From: Citrobacter farmeri
GTDB lineage: Bacteria > Pseudomonadota > Gammaproteobacteria > Enterobacterales > Enterobacteriaceae
Assembly: GCF_019048065.1 (NCBI RefSeq)
Contig: NZ_CP077291.1
Span: 4,588,001-4,652,000 of the forward strand
Length of the DNA: 64,000 nt
Reading direction: 5' to 3'
Under the pieces are notes generated by a model. It had not been told where the DNA came from. It was given only the letters and a program-made list of their open reading frames with translations, and searched no databases. The position numbers and the translations under genes were made by a program. Each line of letters begins with the position of its first letter. Position 1 is the first letter of the stretch. Positions 52,271 through 61,653 of the stretch are shown here, one piece after another.

Positions 52271-52352
52271 ACCACAGAAAATAGGGCTATTTTCATGCCG
52301 GTCATGACTGTCCGGCATTGTCGTTTATGAAAGATTGAGCAGAGACAGAAAC

Positions 52353-53531
52353 ATGTTTGATAAACGTCACCGTATTACCCTGTTATTTAATGCCAACAAA
52401 GCCTACGACCGTCAGGTTATGGAAGGGGTCGGTGAATATCTACAAGCCTCGCAATCCGAATGGGATATCTTCATTGAGGAGGATTTCCGCGCGCGTATTG
52501 ATAACATCAAAGAGTGGTTAGGCGACGGCGTGATTGCAGACTACGACGACGATGATATCGCGCGACTGTTAGTTGATGTACATGTACCCATTATCGGTGT
52601 CGGAGGCTCCTATCATCTGGCGGAAAATTATCCCCCGGTCCATTACATCGCCACCGATAACCATGCCCTCGTTGAAAGCGCCTTTCTGCACCTGAAAGAA
52701 AAAGGCGTCAACCGTTTTGCTTTTTACGGCCTGCCCGCCTCCAGCGGAAAGCGTTGGGCAGCAGAGCGCGAGTATGCCTTCCGCCAGTTGGTGGCGGAAG
52801 AGAAATACCGTGGCGTGGTTTATCAGGGGTTGGAAACGGCACCTGAACTCTGGCAACACGCTCAGAACCGACTGGCGGACTGGCTGCAAACCCTGCCGCC
52901 GCAGACGGGTATTATCGCGGTTACCGACGCCCGCGCCCGCCATGTGCTTCAGGTCTGCGAACATCTGCATATTCCGGTACCCGAAAAGCTGTGCGTCATT
53001 GGCATTGATAATGAAGAGCTGACCCGCTATCTGTCACGGGTTGCGCTGTCGTCGGTGGCTCAGGGCGCGAGGCAAATGGGATATCAGGCGGCAAAATTGT
53101 TGCATCGCCTGCTGGCAAATGAGGAACTGCCACTTCAGCGCATTCTGGTCCCACCGGTACGCGTTGTTGAGCGCCGTTCGACAGATTACCGTTCCCTCTC
53201 CGATCCCGCCGTCATTCAGGCGATGCACTATATCCGTAACCACGCCTGCAAAGGTATCAAAGTGGATCAGGTGCTGGATGCGGTTGGAATCTCACGTTCC
53301 AATCTGGAAAAGCGGTTTAAAGAAGAAGTGGGAGAAACCATTCATGCGGTGATCCATGCTGAAAAGCTGGAGAAAGCGCGCAGCCTGTTGATTTCCACTA
53401 CGCTCTCGATCAACGAGATCTCGCAGATGTGCGGCTATCCTTCGCTGCAATATTTCTATTCCGTCTTTAAGAAAGAGTACGACACGACGCCGAAAGAGTA
53501 TCGCGATCTGAACAGCGAAGTGTTGGTGTGA
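52353..53531 (+). CDS. xylR: Xylose operon activator XylR
   Basis: 392 aa from the ATG at 52353 (MFDKRHRITLLFNANK...). A LacI-like sugar-sensing domain (no N-terminal HTH) is joined to a C-terminal AraC-type double helix-turn-helix (IKVDQVLDAVGISRSNLEKRFKEEVGETI; LSINEISQMCGYPSLQYFYSVFKK). It binds xylose and activates xylAB and xylFGHR. Confidence 0.97.
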   Translation: MFDKRHRITLLFNANKAYDRQVMEGVGEYLQASQSEWDIFIEEDFRARIDNIKEWLGDGVIADYDDDDIARLLVDVHVPIIGVGGSYHLAENYPPVHYIATDNHALVESAFLHLKEKGVNRFAFYGLPASSGKRWAAEREYAFRQLVAEEKYRGVVYQGLETAPELWQHAQNRLADWLQTLPPQTGIIAVTDARARHVLQVCEHLHIPVPEKLCVIGIDNEELTRYLSRVALSSVAQGARQMGYQAAKLLHRLLANEELPLQRILVPPVRVVERRSTDYRSLSDPAVIQAMHYIRNHACKGIKVDQVLDAVGISRSNLEKRFKEEVGETIHAVIHAEKLEKARSLLISTTLSINEISQMCGYPSLQYFYSVFKKEYDTTPKEYRDLNSEVLV

Positions 53532-53551
53532 TGCGGTAAGCCAGAAACAAA

Positions 53552-53575
53552 AACGCCTTCTTTGCAGAAGGCGTT
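53552..53575. terminator. Bidirectional terminator xylR / bax
   Basis: Perfect stem AACGCCTTCT/AGAAGGCGTT with a T-run for leftward (bax) transcripts. Confidence 0.88.
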
Positions 53576-53581
53576 GGTAGA

Positions 53582-54406
53582 TTACATATGCGCTGCGATT
53601 AATCGCTGGTTATCCTGATACATCGCAAACAGATAGTTGTTGTAACTCTGTCCCTTCGTTGAATAACCCTTCAACTTATGAATCATCGCCGTCGCCGTCA
53701 CTTCCTGATCCGCTTTGCGCAGCTGCGCGCGCGATTTACGGAAAGAGGCGTAAGCCGGATGCGTGTTCAGGTTGATCACATAGGCGTTGACCGACTCTTT
53801 GACGGAATCGAACTGAGAGTAACCTTTCACTTTACCCGGCGCATTGTTACAACTCCCTTTCGCACACTTCATGCCAAACAGGTTGTTATTGCTACGCGCA
53901 AGCTTAGAGGTACCCCAACCGCTCTCTGCCGCCGCCATCGTCGCCACCATACTGGTAGGGATAATGTCCACGCGCTCCAGCAACGTATTCCACGGAATGC
54001 TCCGCGTGTTGCCAGACCATTTCACCTTGTAGCGCTTCGCTATGTTCTTCATACGCGTACGCTCGGTCGGTGACCAGCGATTCTGGTACTGCTTTGAAAT
54101 CAGCCAGTTACGATCGGCCGTGATCGCAGCATTTTGACTGGTAATATAAGGCATAACGGTCCGGAGAAACGCTTTTTTCCTTGGTGTTCCGGAAGGGTAT
54201 TTTCGCAAATCAGGAAGTGAACTGCTCTTTGCACTATTGCGAGAATACTCTTGTTTACTGCTTACCTGTTTATGACTTGTCTTGGTTACGTGGGACTTCT
54301 GACTCGATGTTGTTGTGTGCGTCTTTGCCAGCACCTCACCCGAAAATACGATGGTGAGTAACATAAGAATCATTGCCCCATATCGTCGTATGGGAGTCAA
54401 TATCAT
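53582..54406 (-). CDS. bax: Bax protein (glucosaminidase-domain)
   Basis: 274 aa from the ATG at 54406 (MILTPIRRYGAMIL...), the E. coli length. Signal peptide to GEVLAK, a basic Ser/Lys-rich linker, then a mannosyl-glycoprotein endo-beta-N-acetylglucosaminidase (FlgJ-like lysozyme) domain with AAAESGWGTSKLARSNNNLFGMKC carrying the catalytic Glu. Likely a periplasmic peptidoglycan hydrolase; the physiological role is unsettled. Confidence 0.92.
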   Translation of the reverse strand: MILTPIRRYGAMILMLLTIVFSGEVLAKTHTTTSSQKSHVTKTSHKQVSSKQEYSRNSAKSSSLPDLRKYPSGTPRKKAFLRTVMPYITSQNAAITADRNWLISKQYQNRWSPTERTRMKNIAKRYKVKWSGNTRSIPWNTLLERVDIIPTSMVATMAAAESGWGTSKLARSNNNLFGMKCAKGSCNNAPGKVKGYSQFDSVKESVNAYVINLNTHPAYASFRKSRAQLRKADQEVTATAMIHKLKGYSTKGQSYNNYLFAMYQDNQRLIAAHM

Positions 54407-54620
54407 TAGGTCTCCTGGTCGGATTGAATCATTCCAACACCTTTTATTTTTCACAATTTTGAGAGTTGAATCTCAAATCATATCAAAAATAGTGATCAAG
54501 AGCACCCTTAGGAATAGGCCAATTCCGAAACCATGTCACGCATAAACTATTCCGCAAGGGACTAATTCGAAAGATTTGTGGTGGTTATCTCAAATTAAGG
54601 TTATTTTTTGCCCAAAATCA

Positions 54621-54665
54621 CTCATCCGCCCCCCTCATCCTGGTTGAATGCGGTTGAAGGATGAG
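54621..54665. promoter_or_regulatory. MalT boxes upstream of malS
   Basis: Three copies of the MalT core GGATGAG within 45 bp: two on the minus strand (54621-54627, 54634-54640) and one on the plus strand (54659-54665). MalT recognises GGGGAKGAGG-type boxes in mixed orientation, and malS is a MalT-regulon gene in E. coli. Confidence 0.75.
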
Positions 54666-54722
54666 TTTCGTCAGCGGGTTCTCGGGCAAACTGGTCAAAA
54701 TCGCCGCAAAAAGGACCGCACA

Positions 54723-56753
54723 ATGAAACTTGCCGCTATTGCCCTCGCGCTGCTGCCAGGTATCGCGAGCGCCGCAACATGGACGTCTCAGGGCTTCCCC
54801 TCCTTCACCGCCGAGGGAACCGGTAAGTTTGCCAGCCACGCTGAGTTGATGAAGGGTACTCGCTCATTAACACTAAATTTTGACCATCAGTGCTGGCAGC
54901 CGGCAAACGCGATAAAACTCAATCAGATGCTCTCGCTGATCCCATGCGAAGGCACCCCGCCGCAGTGGCGTCTGTTCAAAGACGGCAGCTACACGTTGGA
55001 AATCGATACCCGTTCTGGCACGCCAACATTGATGATTACGGTGCCGCGCGAGGCCGAACCAACGGCAAATGTGGTGCGCCAGTGTCCAACGTGGGATGGT
55101 TCGCCACTGACGTTAGAGGTCGCGCAAACTTTCCCGGAAGGCAGCGTGGTACGCGATTTTTACAGCGGACAGACCGCTATGGTTAAAAACGGACAGATAA
55201 CCTTACAACCCGCTCCCGCCAGTAACGGCCTGTTACTGCTGGAACGGGCAGAAACCGATGCACCTGCTCCGTTCGACTGGCACAACGCTACCGTCTATTT
55301 TGTGCTGACCGACCGCTTCGAGAACGGCGATCCCTCTAATGACCAGAGTTACGGTCGCCATAAGGATGGCATGGAAGAAATCGGTACGTTTCACGGTGGC
55401 GATTTACGCGGTCTGACCCGCAAACTGGATTATCTGCAACAACTGGGCGTGAATGCGTTATGGATAAGCGCGCCGTTCGAACAAATCCACGGCTGGGTGG
55501 GCGGTGGCACGAAAGGCGATTTCCCACACTATGCCTATCACGGTTATTACACCCAGGACTGGACCACTCTTGATGCCAACATGGGCAGCGAGGCCGATCT
55601 TCGTGCATTGATTGATGGCGCACATCAGCGCGGGATCCGCATTCTCTTTGATGTGGTGATGAACCATACCGGCTACGCCACGCTGGCAGATATGCAGGAA
55701 TATCAATTCGGCGCGCTCTATCTTTCTGGCGATGAGTTGAAAAAAACGCTCGGCGATCGCTGGACAGACTGGAAACCCACCGTCGGGCAAAGCTGGCACA
55801 GCTTCAATGATTACATCAACTTTAGTGATAAGGCCGCCTGGGAAAAATGGTGGGGGAAAGCGTGGATCCGCACTGACATTGGCGATTACGACAACCCAGG
55901 CTTTGACGATCTCACGATGTCGCTGGCTTTTCTGCCGGATCTGAAAACCGGGTCGACGATCCCCTCCGGCCTGCCGGTGTTTTATCAACATAAAGCCGAT
56001 ACGCGCGCGAAAGCCATTGAGGGCTACACGCCCCGGGATTACCTGACCCACTGGCTGAGCCAATGGGTGCGCGATTATGGTGTCGATGGATTTCGCGTCG
56101 ACACGGCGAAACACGTCGAACTTTCGGCCTGGCAACAGTTAAAAACGCAGGCCAGCGCAGCGCTGGTGGAATGGAAAAAAAACAACCCGGACAAAGCGCT
56201 CGATGATGAGCCGTTCTGGATGACCGGCGAAGCCTGGGGCCACGGCGTGATGCAGAGCGATTACTATCGTCATGGTTTTGACGCAATGATCAACTTTGAC
56301 TATCAGGAACAGGCCGCAAAAGCGGCCGATTGCCTGTCTGGTATGGATCTCACCTGGCAACAGATGGCGGAAAAACTACAGGGCTTTAATGTGTTGAGCT
56401 ATCTCTCTTCGCACGATACTCGCCTGTTCCGCGAAGGTGGTGATAAAGCGGCTGAATTGCTGCTGTTAGCCCCCGGTGCTGTTCAGATATTCTATGGGGA
56501 TGAATCCTCACGGCCTTTCGGCCCTACCGGTTCCGATCCGCTACAGGGCACGCGCTCAGATATGAACTGGCAGGATATCAGCGGTAAATCAGCCGACAAT
56601 GTCGCCCACTGGCAACGCCTCGGTCAGTTCAGAGCCCGACATCCGGCCATCGGCGCGGGTCAGCAAACCACGCTCTCGCTCAAACAGGGGTACGGTTTCG
56701 TGCGTCAGCATGGCGACGACATCGTGATGGTCATTTGGGCGGGTCAGCGCTAA
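54723..56753 (+). CDS. malS: Periplasmic alpha-amylase MalS
   Basis: 676 aa from the ATG at 54723 (MKLAAIALALLPG...), with a signal peptide to ASAA. Glycoside hydrolase 13: N-terminal carbohydrate-binding part, then catalytic barrel with DVVMNHT (region I), DGFRVDTAKHV (II, Asp nucleophile), TGEAWG (III, Glu), and LSSHDTR (IV). Degrades maltodextrins in the periplasm for the maltose system. Confidence 0.96.
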   Translation: MKLAAIALALLPGIASAATWTSQGFPSFTAEGTGKFASHAELMKGTRSLTLNFDHQCWQPANAIKLNQMLSLIPCEGTPPQWRLFKDGSYTLEIDTRSGTPTLMITVPREAEPTANVVRQCPTWDGSPLTLEVAQTFPEGSVVRDFYSGQTAMVKNGQITLQPAPASNGLLLLERAETDAPAPFDWHNATVYFVLTDRFENGDPSNDQSYGRHKDGMEEIGTFHGGDLRGLTRKLDYLQQLGVNALWISAPFEQIHGWVGGGTKGDFPHYAYHGYYTQDWTTLDANMGSEADLRALIDGAHQRGIRILFDVVMNHTGYATLADMQEYQFGALYLSGDELKKTLGDRWTDWKPTVGQSWHSFNDYINFSDKAAWEKWWGKAWIRTDIGDYDNPGFDDLTMSLAFLPDLKTGSTIPSGLPVFYQHKADTRAKAIEGYTPRDYLTHWLSQWVRDYGVDGFRVDTAKHVELSAWQQLKTQASAALVEWKKNNPDKALDDEPFWMTGEAWGHGVMQSDYYRHGFDAMINFDYQEQAAKAADCLSGMDLTWQQMAEKLQGFNVLSYLSSHDTRLFREGGDKAAELLLLAPGAVQIFYGDESSRPFGPTGSDPLQGTRSDMNWQDISGKSADNVAHWQRLGQFRARHPAIGAGQQTTLSLKQGYGFVRQHGDDIVMVIWAGQR

Positions 56754-56761
56754 CGTAAACC

Positions 56762-56793
56762 AGCGTCTGAGGGACTGAAGCCTTTCAGACGCT
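56762..56793 (+). terminator. Terminator after malS
   Basis: Stem AGCGTCTGA/TCAGACGCT, 9 bp, followed by an AT-rich stretch. Confidence 0.75.
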
Positions 56794-56927
56794 ATAAAAT
56801 AAAACACCACCATCATAAAAATGATAAGCATAAAACACTAAAACCCTCATGTCGGCTCGATTTGCACCCTGCCAGTGCTAGCGTTAAGGTAACCTCCTTC
56901 GACTCAGCGTTTGACAGACCATCCGTT

Positions 56928-58181
56928 ATGACATTTTCACTTTTTGGCGACAAATTCACCCGCCATTCAGGCATTACCCGCCTGATGGAGGACCTCAATG
57001 ACGGTTTACGCACCCCTGGCGCAATCATGCTGGGCGGCGGAAATCCGGCGCAAATCCCGGCGATGCAGGATTACTTCCAGACGCTCCTGACTGAGATGCT
57101 GGAAAACGGCAAACTCACTGATGCGCTTTGCAATTATGACGGTCCGCAGGGGAAAACCGAGCTGCTGACCGTGCTCGCTTCGCTACTCCGTGAGAATCTG
57201 GGTTGGGATATCGAACCACAGAATATTGCGCTAACAAACGGCAGTCAGAGCGCATTTTTCTACTTGTTTAATCTCTTTGCCGGCCGTCGCGCCGATGGGA
57301 CCACCAAAAAGGTGCTGTTCCCTCTCGCGCCGGAATACATCGGCTATGCGGATTCCGGGTTGGAAGAGGATCTTTTCGTCTCGGCACGACCGAATATTGA
57401 GCTGCTGCCAGAGGGTCAGTTCAAGTATCACGTTGACTTCGAACATCTGCACATTGGTGAAGAGACCGGCATGATCTGCGTCTCTCGCCCCACCAATCCG
57501 ACGGGTAACGTGATCACAGATGAAGAGCTGATAAAACTCGATACGCTTGCCAACCAGCACAATATTCCGTTGGTGATTGATAATGCCTACGGCGTGCCGT
57601 TCCCGAGTATTATTTTTAGCGAAGCGCGCCCGCTGTGGAATCCCAACATTGTGCTGTGCATGAGCCTCTCTAAACTGGGACTGCCTGGCTCGCGCTGCGG
57701 CATCATCATCGCCAATGAAAAAATCATCACGGCGATTGCCAATATGAACGGCATCATCAGCCTCGCCCCTGGCGGGATCGGGCCGGCCATGATGTGCGAG
57801 ATGATTAAACGTAACGACCTGATGCGACTGTCAGAAACGGTTATCAAACCGTTCTACTTACAGCGTGTTCAGCAGACCATTGCGATCATCCGCCGCTATT
57901 TACCTGAAAATCGCTGCTTAATTCACAAACCTGAAGGGGCGATTTTTCTCTGGCTGTGGTTCCAGGATCTGCCCATCACTACCGAGTTGCTCTACCAGCG
58001 CCTGAAAGCACGCGGTGTGCTGATGGTGCCGGGACATTACTTTTTCCCGGGACTCGATAAGCCCTGGCCGCACACGCACCAGTGTATGCGCATGAACTAT
58101 GTCCCCGATCCAGAGAAAATTGAAGCTGGGGTAAAAATTCTGGCTGAAGAAGTAGAACGCGCCTGGGCGGAAAATCAGTAA
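56928..58181 (+). CDS. avtA: Valine-pyruvate aminotransferase AvtA
   Basis: 417 aa from the ATG at 56928 (MTFSLFGDKFTRHSG...), the E. coli length. PLP enzyme (transaminase C) interconverting valine/2-ketoisovalerate with pyruvate/alanine. Substrate/PLP residues in TNGSQSAFFYLFNLFAG, SRPTNPTGNV, VIDNAYGVPFP, and the lysine of SLSKLGLPGSRCG. Frame upstream of 56928 is not supported. Confidence 0.96.
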   Translation: MTFSLFGDKFTRHSGITRLMEDLNDGLRTPGAIMLGGGNPAQIPAMQDYFQTLLTEMLENGKLTDALCNYDGPQGKTELLTVLASLLRENLGWDIEPQNIALTNGSQSAFFYLFNLFAGRRADGTTKKVLFPLAPEYIGYADSGLEEDLFVSARPNIELLPEGQFKYHVDFEHLHIGEETGMICVSRPTNPTGNVITDEELIKLDTLANQHNIPLVIDNAYGVPFPSIIFSEARPLWNPNIVLCMSLSKLGLPGSRCGIIIANEKIITAIANMNGIISLAPGGIGPAMMCEMIKRNDLMRLSETVIKPFYLQRVQQTIAIIRRYLPENRCLIHKPEGAIFLWLWFQDLPITTELLYQRLKARGVLMVPGHYFFPGLDKPWPHTHQCMRMNYVPDPEKIEAGVKILAEEVERAWAENQ

Positions 58182-58213
58182 CGTTACCCGGCCCCACCAG
58201 GCCGGATGACTCG

Positions 58214-58687
58214 CTATAAAGGCTGTGCGTGTAGACGCTGACGTTGCACGCTCGCCGCATCCAGACAAGTTAATGCTCCCGTCGGGCAAGCCTCCACGCA
58301 GGCAGGTCCTGTATCACGATGCCAACAAAGATCGCATTTTACCGCCTGTACGCGCGAGGTTTGCGCAACGACGTTCATTGCGCCGAACGGGCAAGCCAAC
58401 ATGCAGCTTTTACAGCCAATACAATGCGCCTGTTCAACAAAGATATGTCCACGATCGCGACGAATGGCCTGTGTCGGGCAGACATTGGCGCACGGCGCGT
58501 CTTCACACTGGTGGCAGGCAACGGCAGTGGTGAAGGTATTTTCCTTAATCACCCGGATACGTGAGACAAAGCGTCCTGCTGACACCGCGGCACAATCCTG
58601 ATTCTCTTGATGCGAGACCACGCATGCGACTTCGCATGTACGACAGCCAATACACTTTGCCGCATCCGCCATAATAAACCGGTTCAT
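58214..58687 (-). CDS. ysaA: Electron-transfer ferredoxin-like protein YsaA
   Basis: 157 aa from the ATG at 58687 (MNRFIMADAAKCIGC...). HydN/HycB-type polyferredoxin with four clusters: CIGCRTCEVAC, CHQCEDAPCANVCPTQ, CIGCKSCMLACPFG, CDLCWHRDTGPACVEACPTG. It carries electrons in the cytoplasm, partner unknown. No formate dehydrogenase or hydrogenase lies beside it. Confidence 0.92.
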   Translation of the reverse strand: MNRFIMADAAKCIGCRTCEVACVVSHQENQDCAAVSAGRFVSRIRVIKENTFTTAVACHQCEDAPCANVCPTQAIRRDRGHIFVEQAHCIGCKSCMLACPFGAMNVVAQTSRVQAVKCDLCWHRDTGPACVEACPTGALTCLDAASVQRQRLHAQPL

Positions 58688-58839
58688 TGCTCCCTCCACC
58701 CGCCGTAAAAACACAGAGTGCCAGAGAAAATGGCGCGGCTGCCTTGATCAAACAAGGGAAATGGTCGAATTTTGTCAGATGCCTGAAACGTTCAGTGGAT
58801 TCGCCTTATGTTAGCGACCCGTTCGCTGCCTGATGTATA

Positions 58840-58868
58840 AAAAAAACCCTGGGCGTTGACGTCCAGGG
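58840..58868 (-). terminator. Terminator after the winged-helix gene
   Basis: Stem CCCTGG/CCAGGG with an inner CGT/ACG extension, followed by eight T on the minus strand. Confidence 0.82.
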
Positions 58869-58927
58869 ATAATAATCCGCAGGCGACATCACGCTACGGA
58901 ATAAGCTGGCACCCGATTGAGTGATAC

Positions 58928-59335
58928 CTATATTTGATAATCTGCCTCATCTACCACACTGTAGAGCGGTTGAATATTATCCAGTGCCAGTATGTATCCG
59001 CTTCCTTTTACGCTGACGATAGAATGCTGAGGTAATCCCAGTAAATATAATTTGTTGTTGAGATTTTTTACCATCGTTGACAAACGCTGTGTGGAAGCAC
59101 TTAATTCATTTTTTTCCCAGACGTTGACGAGTAACTCATCTTTTGAAACATAATGGGTCCGGGCATTCAGTAAAAGATAAACAAACAAGCGTAGCATTGT
59201 ACTGTTAAAAAATACGCCACCAAATGCAATTACACTGTCCATCTTATTTACCGGAAGCCTGAAAATTCTCGACTCATTGATATCAAAAAATATTTCCCGA
59301 CCTATCATAAATCCATGTAACTGGTATTCCATCAT
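58928..59335 (-). CDS. Winged-helix (ToxR/CadC-type) DNA-binding regulator, soluble
   Basis: 135 aa from the ATG at 59335 (MMEYQLHGFMIG...); the frame runs open to 59434, but the part upstream lacks a ribosome site. The core (MLRLFVYLLLNARTHYVSKDELLVNVW ... STQRLSTMVKNLNNKLYLLG ... IVSVKGSGYIL) is a trans_reg_C winged helix as in CadC, ToxR, and E. coli YqeI/YgeH. There is no transmembrane segment after it, so it is not a ToxR-style membrane sensor. The DNA is clearly more AT-rich than its neighbours. It lies where E. coli has yiaJ-sgbE. Target genes unknown; the divergent small ORF is a candidate. Confidence 0.78.
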   Translation of the reverse strand: MMEYQLHGFMIGREIFFDINESRIFRLPVNKMDSVIAFGGVFFNSTMLRLFVYLLLNARTHYVSKDELLVNVWEKNELSASTQRLSTMVKNLNNKLYLLGLPQHSIVSVKGSGYILALDNIQPLYSVVDEADYQI

Positions 59336-59510
59336 TACATACTCACGTTTTACTGAACTATCGATAGCTAAACATGTGTAAGTCCTTGTAGATATTGTCT
59401 TACGCAAGTTTAAAAAAAATAGCGTTAATTTCAATAGATACCTGAAGCGATCATTTTAATCTCGCTATAGGCAAAGTGTAGACTGAATAGCTGAAGGATA
59501 AATCCAGGCG

Positions 59511-59660
59511 ATGCTAAATAATTCCCAAAAACAAATTATCAGAGAATTACTCTATTTCGGTGTGAATAGTAGACAATGCAAATTAAACGGGCATATTTAT
59601 CACAAACTGCAGCTTAATATGCTGAATGGATCAATAATGCTTCATGGAGAGGGAAATTGA
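59511..59660 (+). CDS. Small hypothetical ORF (49 aa), AT-rich
   Basis: ATG at 59511 to TGA at 59660; product begins MLNNSQKQIIRELLYFGVNS and ends in LHGEGN. AAGGAT lies 13 bases upstream, a weak and distant ribosome site. It is divergent from the winged-helix gene across 175 bp and shares its low GC. No family is recognised. Could be a real small protein or chance. Confidence 0.35.
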   Translation: MLNNSQKQIIRELLYFGVNSRQCKLNGHIYHKLQLNMLNGSIMLHGEGN

Positions 59661-59814
59661 CTCCCGATAACAGACCGTTCCGGGACAATCATCATTACAG
59701 TGTAGTTCTGTTATCAGAATAGCGGTAGAAATATGCCGAATGGCGGCAGACCCGTGGATTGATACAATCCCAGGTCGGGACAATGGTCGCCAGCCGGCAA
59801 TTCGTCTCTCGTCT

Positions 59815-60555
59815 TTAGAAGCGCCAGCTCACGCCTGATATGAAAGTGAAACTATCGTCACGGTCGATCATCGGGCTGTCTTTAATTTCATCCGGCAGCA
59901 CGCTGTAAGCCGCGCTTGCCATCAAAACGATATTGTCGGTGACGGGATACTTTGCGGTCAGGCTGACGTAAGGAACCCAGCTATCCTGCGCAGAATAGCT
60001 GTTTAACCCGCTGCGGCGGGATTCGCTGCCTGACACACCATAATAGTAGTCGTTGAAATTTTCATCGTAGTAAAGAACGCCGACGGATGGGATCAGAGAA
60101 AGCTGGCCAACAGGAATTTTATGGAACCACGATAATTCCCCTACCCAGCCATTGCTATTATCCAGAACATCGGCGGTCGCAGAGACCTTCACACTGCCCC
60201 AACTTTCATGGTGATACCATGCCGCGCCTGCCATCATCGTGCTGTCGCGCTTGTCGAGCTTTCTCATGGCGTGATCGTCATTATCGGAAGGATCAAATTC
60301 CAACGGCATCCAGGAGGCGGTCACGCTAAATTCATTTTGTTCACTTTTAGACAAAATGTAGCCCAGAGTAGTCTGCCGGACATAAAAAGATTCGCCTTCA
60401 TAGCTAATGAGGGGAATGGCATGGGTATTTTCATTATATCCACGATAAGGAGATTCATTATATACTGCACCCGCACCGACGGATAATTCAGAAGCAGATG
60501 CACTGGCGATAAAGGAGAAAGCAAATAATGCCATTATATTGCGTTTAATTAACAT
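59815..60555 (-). CDS. yiaT: MipA/OmpV-family outer-membrane protein YiaT
   Basis: 246 aa from the ATG at 60555 (MLIKRNIMALFAF...), the E. coli length; an ATG 3 codons earlier is also possible. Signal peptide to SASA, then a beta-barrel with alternating strands ending SGVSWRF. MipA-type scaffold proteins interact with murein enzymes; YiaT itself is not characterised. Divergent from yiaU, its likely regulator. Confidence 0.92.
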   Translation of the reverse strand: MLIKRNIMALFAFSFIASASASELSVGAGAVYNESPYRGYNENTHAIPLISYEGESFYVRQTTLGYILSKSEQNEFSVTASWMPLEFDPSDNDDHAMRKLDKRDSTMMAGAAWYHHESWGSVKVSATADVLDNSNGWVGELSWFHKIPVGQLSLIPSVGVLYYDENFNDYYYGVSGSESRRSGLNSYSAQDSWVPYVSLTAKYPVTDNIVLMASAAYSVLPDEIKDSPMIDRDDSFTFISGVSWRF

Positions 60556-60678
60556 GCCCGACATTCCATTTTAAATAAGCCATAAATCGTCGGAATAATA
60601 ATGCTTACAAATTCTTCGGTGCAAGGCACATATTTATATAGTAATATATAAAAACTTATATATATAAGGGCTGCAGCG

Positions 60679-61653
60679 ATGAATAAATTACAACTCAAGC
60701 ACCGGGAGCTAAAGATCATATCGGTAATAGCTGCCAGTGAAAACATCAGTCATGCCGCTACCGTGCTTGGCATCGCACAGGCCAACGTCAGCAAGTATCT
60801 TGCTGATTTTGAATCAAAAGTCGGTCTTAAAGTCTTTGAGCGGACGACCCGGCAACTGACACTAACGCCTTTTGGCGCGGCGCTTCTGCCCTACATTAAT
60901 GACATGCTCGACAGAAACGAGCAGCTTAACCATTTCATTGCTGATTATAAGCACGAAAAGCGGGGACGGGTAACGGTGTATGCGCCGACAGGCATCATCG
61001 CTTACTTAACGAAACACGTCATTGCGCAAATTAAAGATATCGGCGACATCACTTTATCGCTGAAGACATGTAATCTTGAACGGAAAGCCTTTTTTGAAGG
61101 CGTTGATTTCCCTGATGACTGTGATGTATTAATTACCTATGCCCACCCAAAGGACGAATCGCTGGTTGCCAGCTTTATCACCAAATATGCCGTAACTGCT
61201 TTCGCCAGCCCGACTTATCTTGAGAAGCATCCCATTCATCAACCTGACGATCTTGAGCGTCATTCCTGCATTCTGATTGATTCAGTGATGATTGATGATG
61301 CAAATATCTGGCGGTTTAACGTCACCGGCAGTAAAGAGGTTCGAGATTATCGCGTCACGGGGAACTACGTCTGTGACAATACCCAATCGGCGCTGGAACT
61401 GGCGCGAAATCATCTGGGTATTGTCTTTGCCCCTGATAAAAGCGTACAAAGCGATCTACAGGACGGTACGCTGGTAGCTTGCTTCCCTGAGCAAAATGAA
61501 TGGTGGCTGGATCTGGTGGCAATCTTCCGCAAGCGGGAGTACCAGCCGTGGCGAGTGCAATACGTGCTTGATGAAATGTTACGTGAATTACGCAACCAAC
61601 TTGCTCAGGCGCACCTGTTGCGGTCCGAGCAAGCATCCGTCAACGACAATTAA
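60679..61653 (+). CDS. yiaU: LysR-type regulator YiaU
   Basis: 324 aa. N-terminal LysR helix-turn-helix ([27 protein letters not shown]) and C-terminal substrate-binding domain. LysR genes usually act on the divergent neighbour, here yiaT, across a 123-bp AT-rich gap. Its end overlaps the convergent yiaV stop by 4 bp. Confidence 0.93.
   Translation: MNKLQLKHRELKIISVIAASENISHAATVLGIAQANVSKYLADFESKVGLKVFERTTRQLTLTPFGAALLPYINDMLDRNEQLNHFIADYKHEKRGRVTVYAPTGIIAYLTKHVIAQIKDIGDITLSLKTCNLERKAFFEGVDFPDDCDVLITYAHPKDESLVASFITKYAVTAFASPTYLEKHPIHQPDDLERHSCILIDSVMIDDANIWRFNVTGSKEVRDYRVTGNYVCDNTQSALELARNHLGIVFAPDKSVQSDLQDGTLVACFPEQNEWWLDLVAIFRKREYQPWRVQYVLDEMLRELRNQLAQAHLLRSEQASVNDN

Noticed and set aside
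58740..58760. FNR-like site (TTGATCAAACAAGG) upstream of ysaA
   Set aside because: Only one half-site agrees with TTGAT-N4-ATCAA; not enough to claim anaerobic control.
59660..59814. Possible transposon remnant between the small ORF and yiaT
   Set aside because: Only a short inverted repeat (GGATTG...CAATCC near 59756-59770) is visible; no terminal repeats or transposase fragments.
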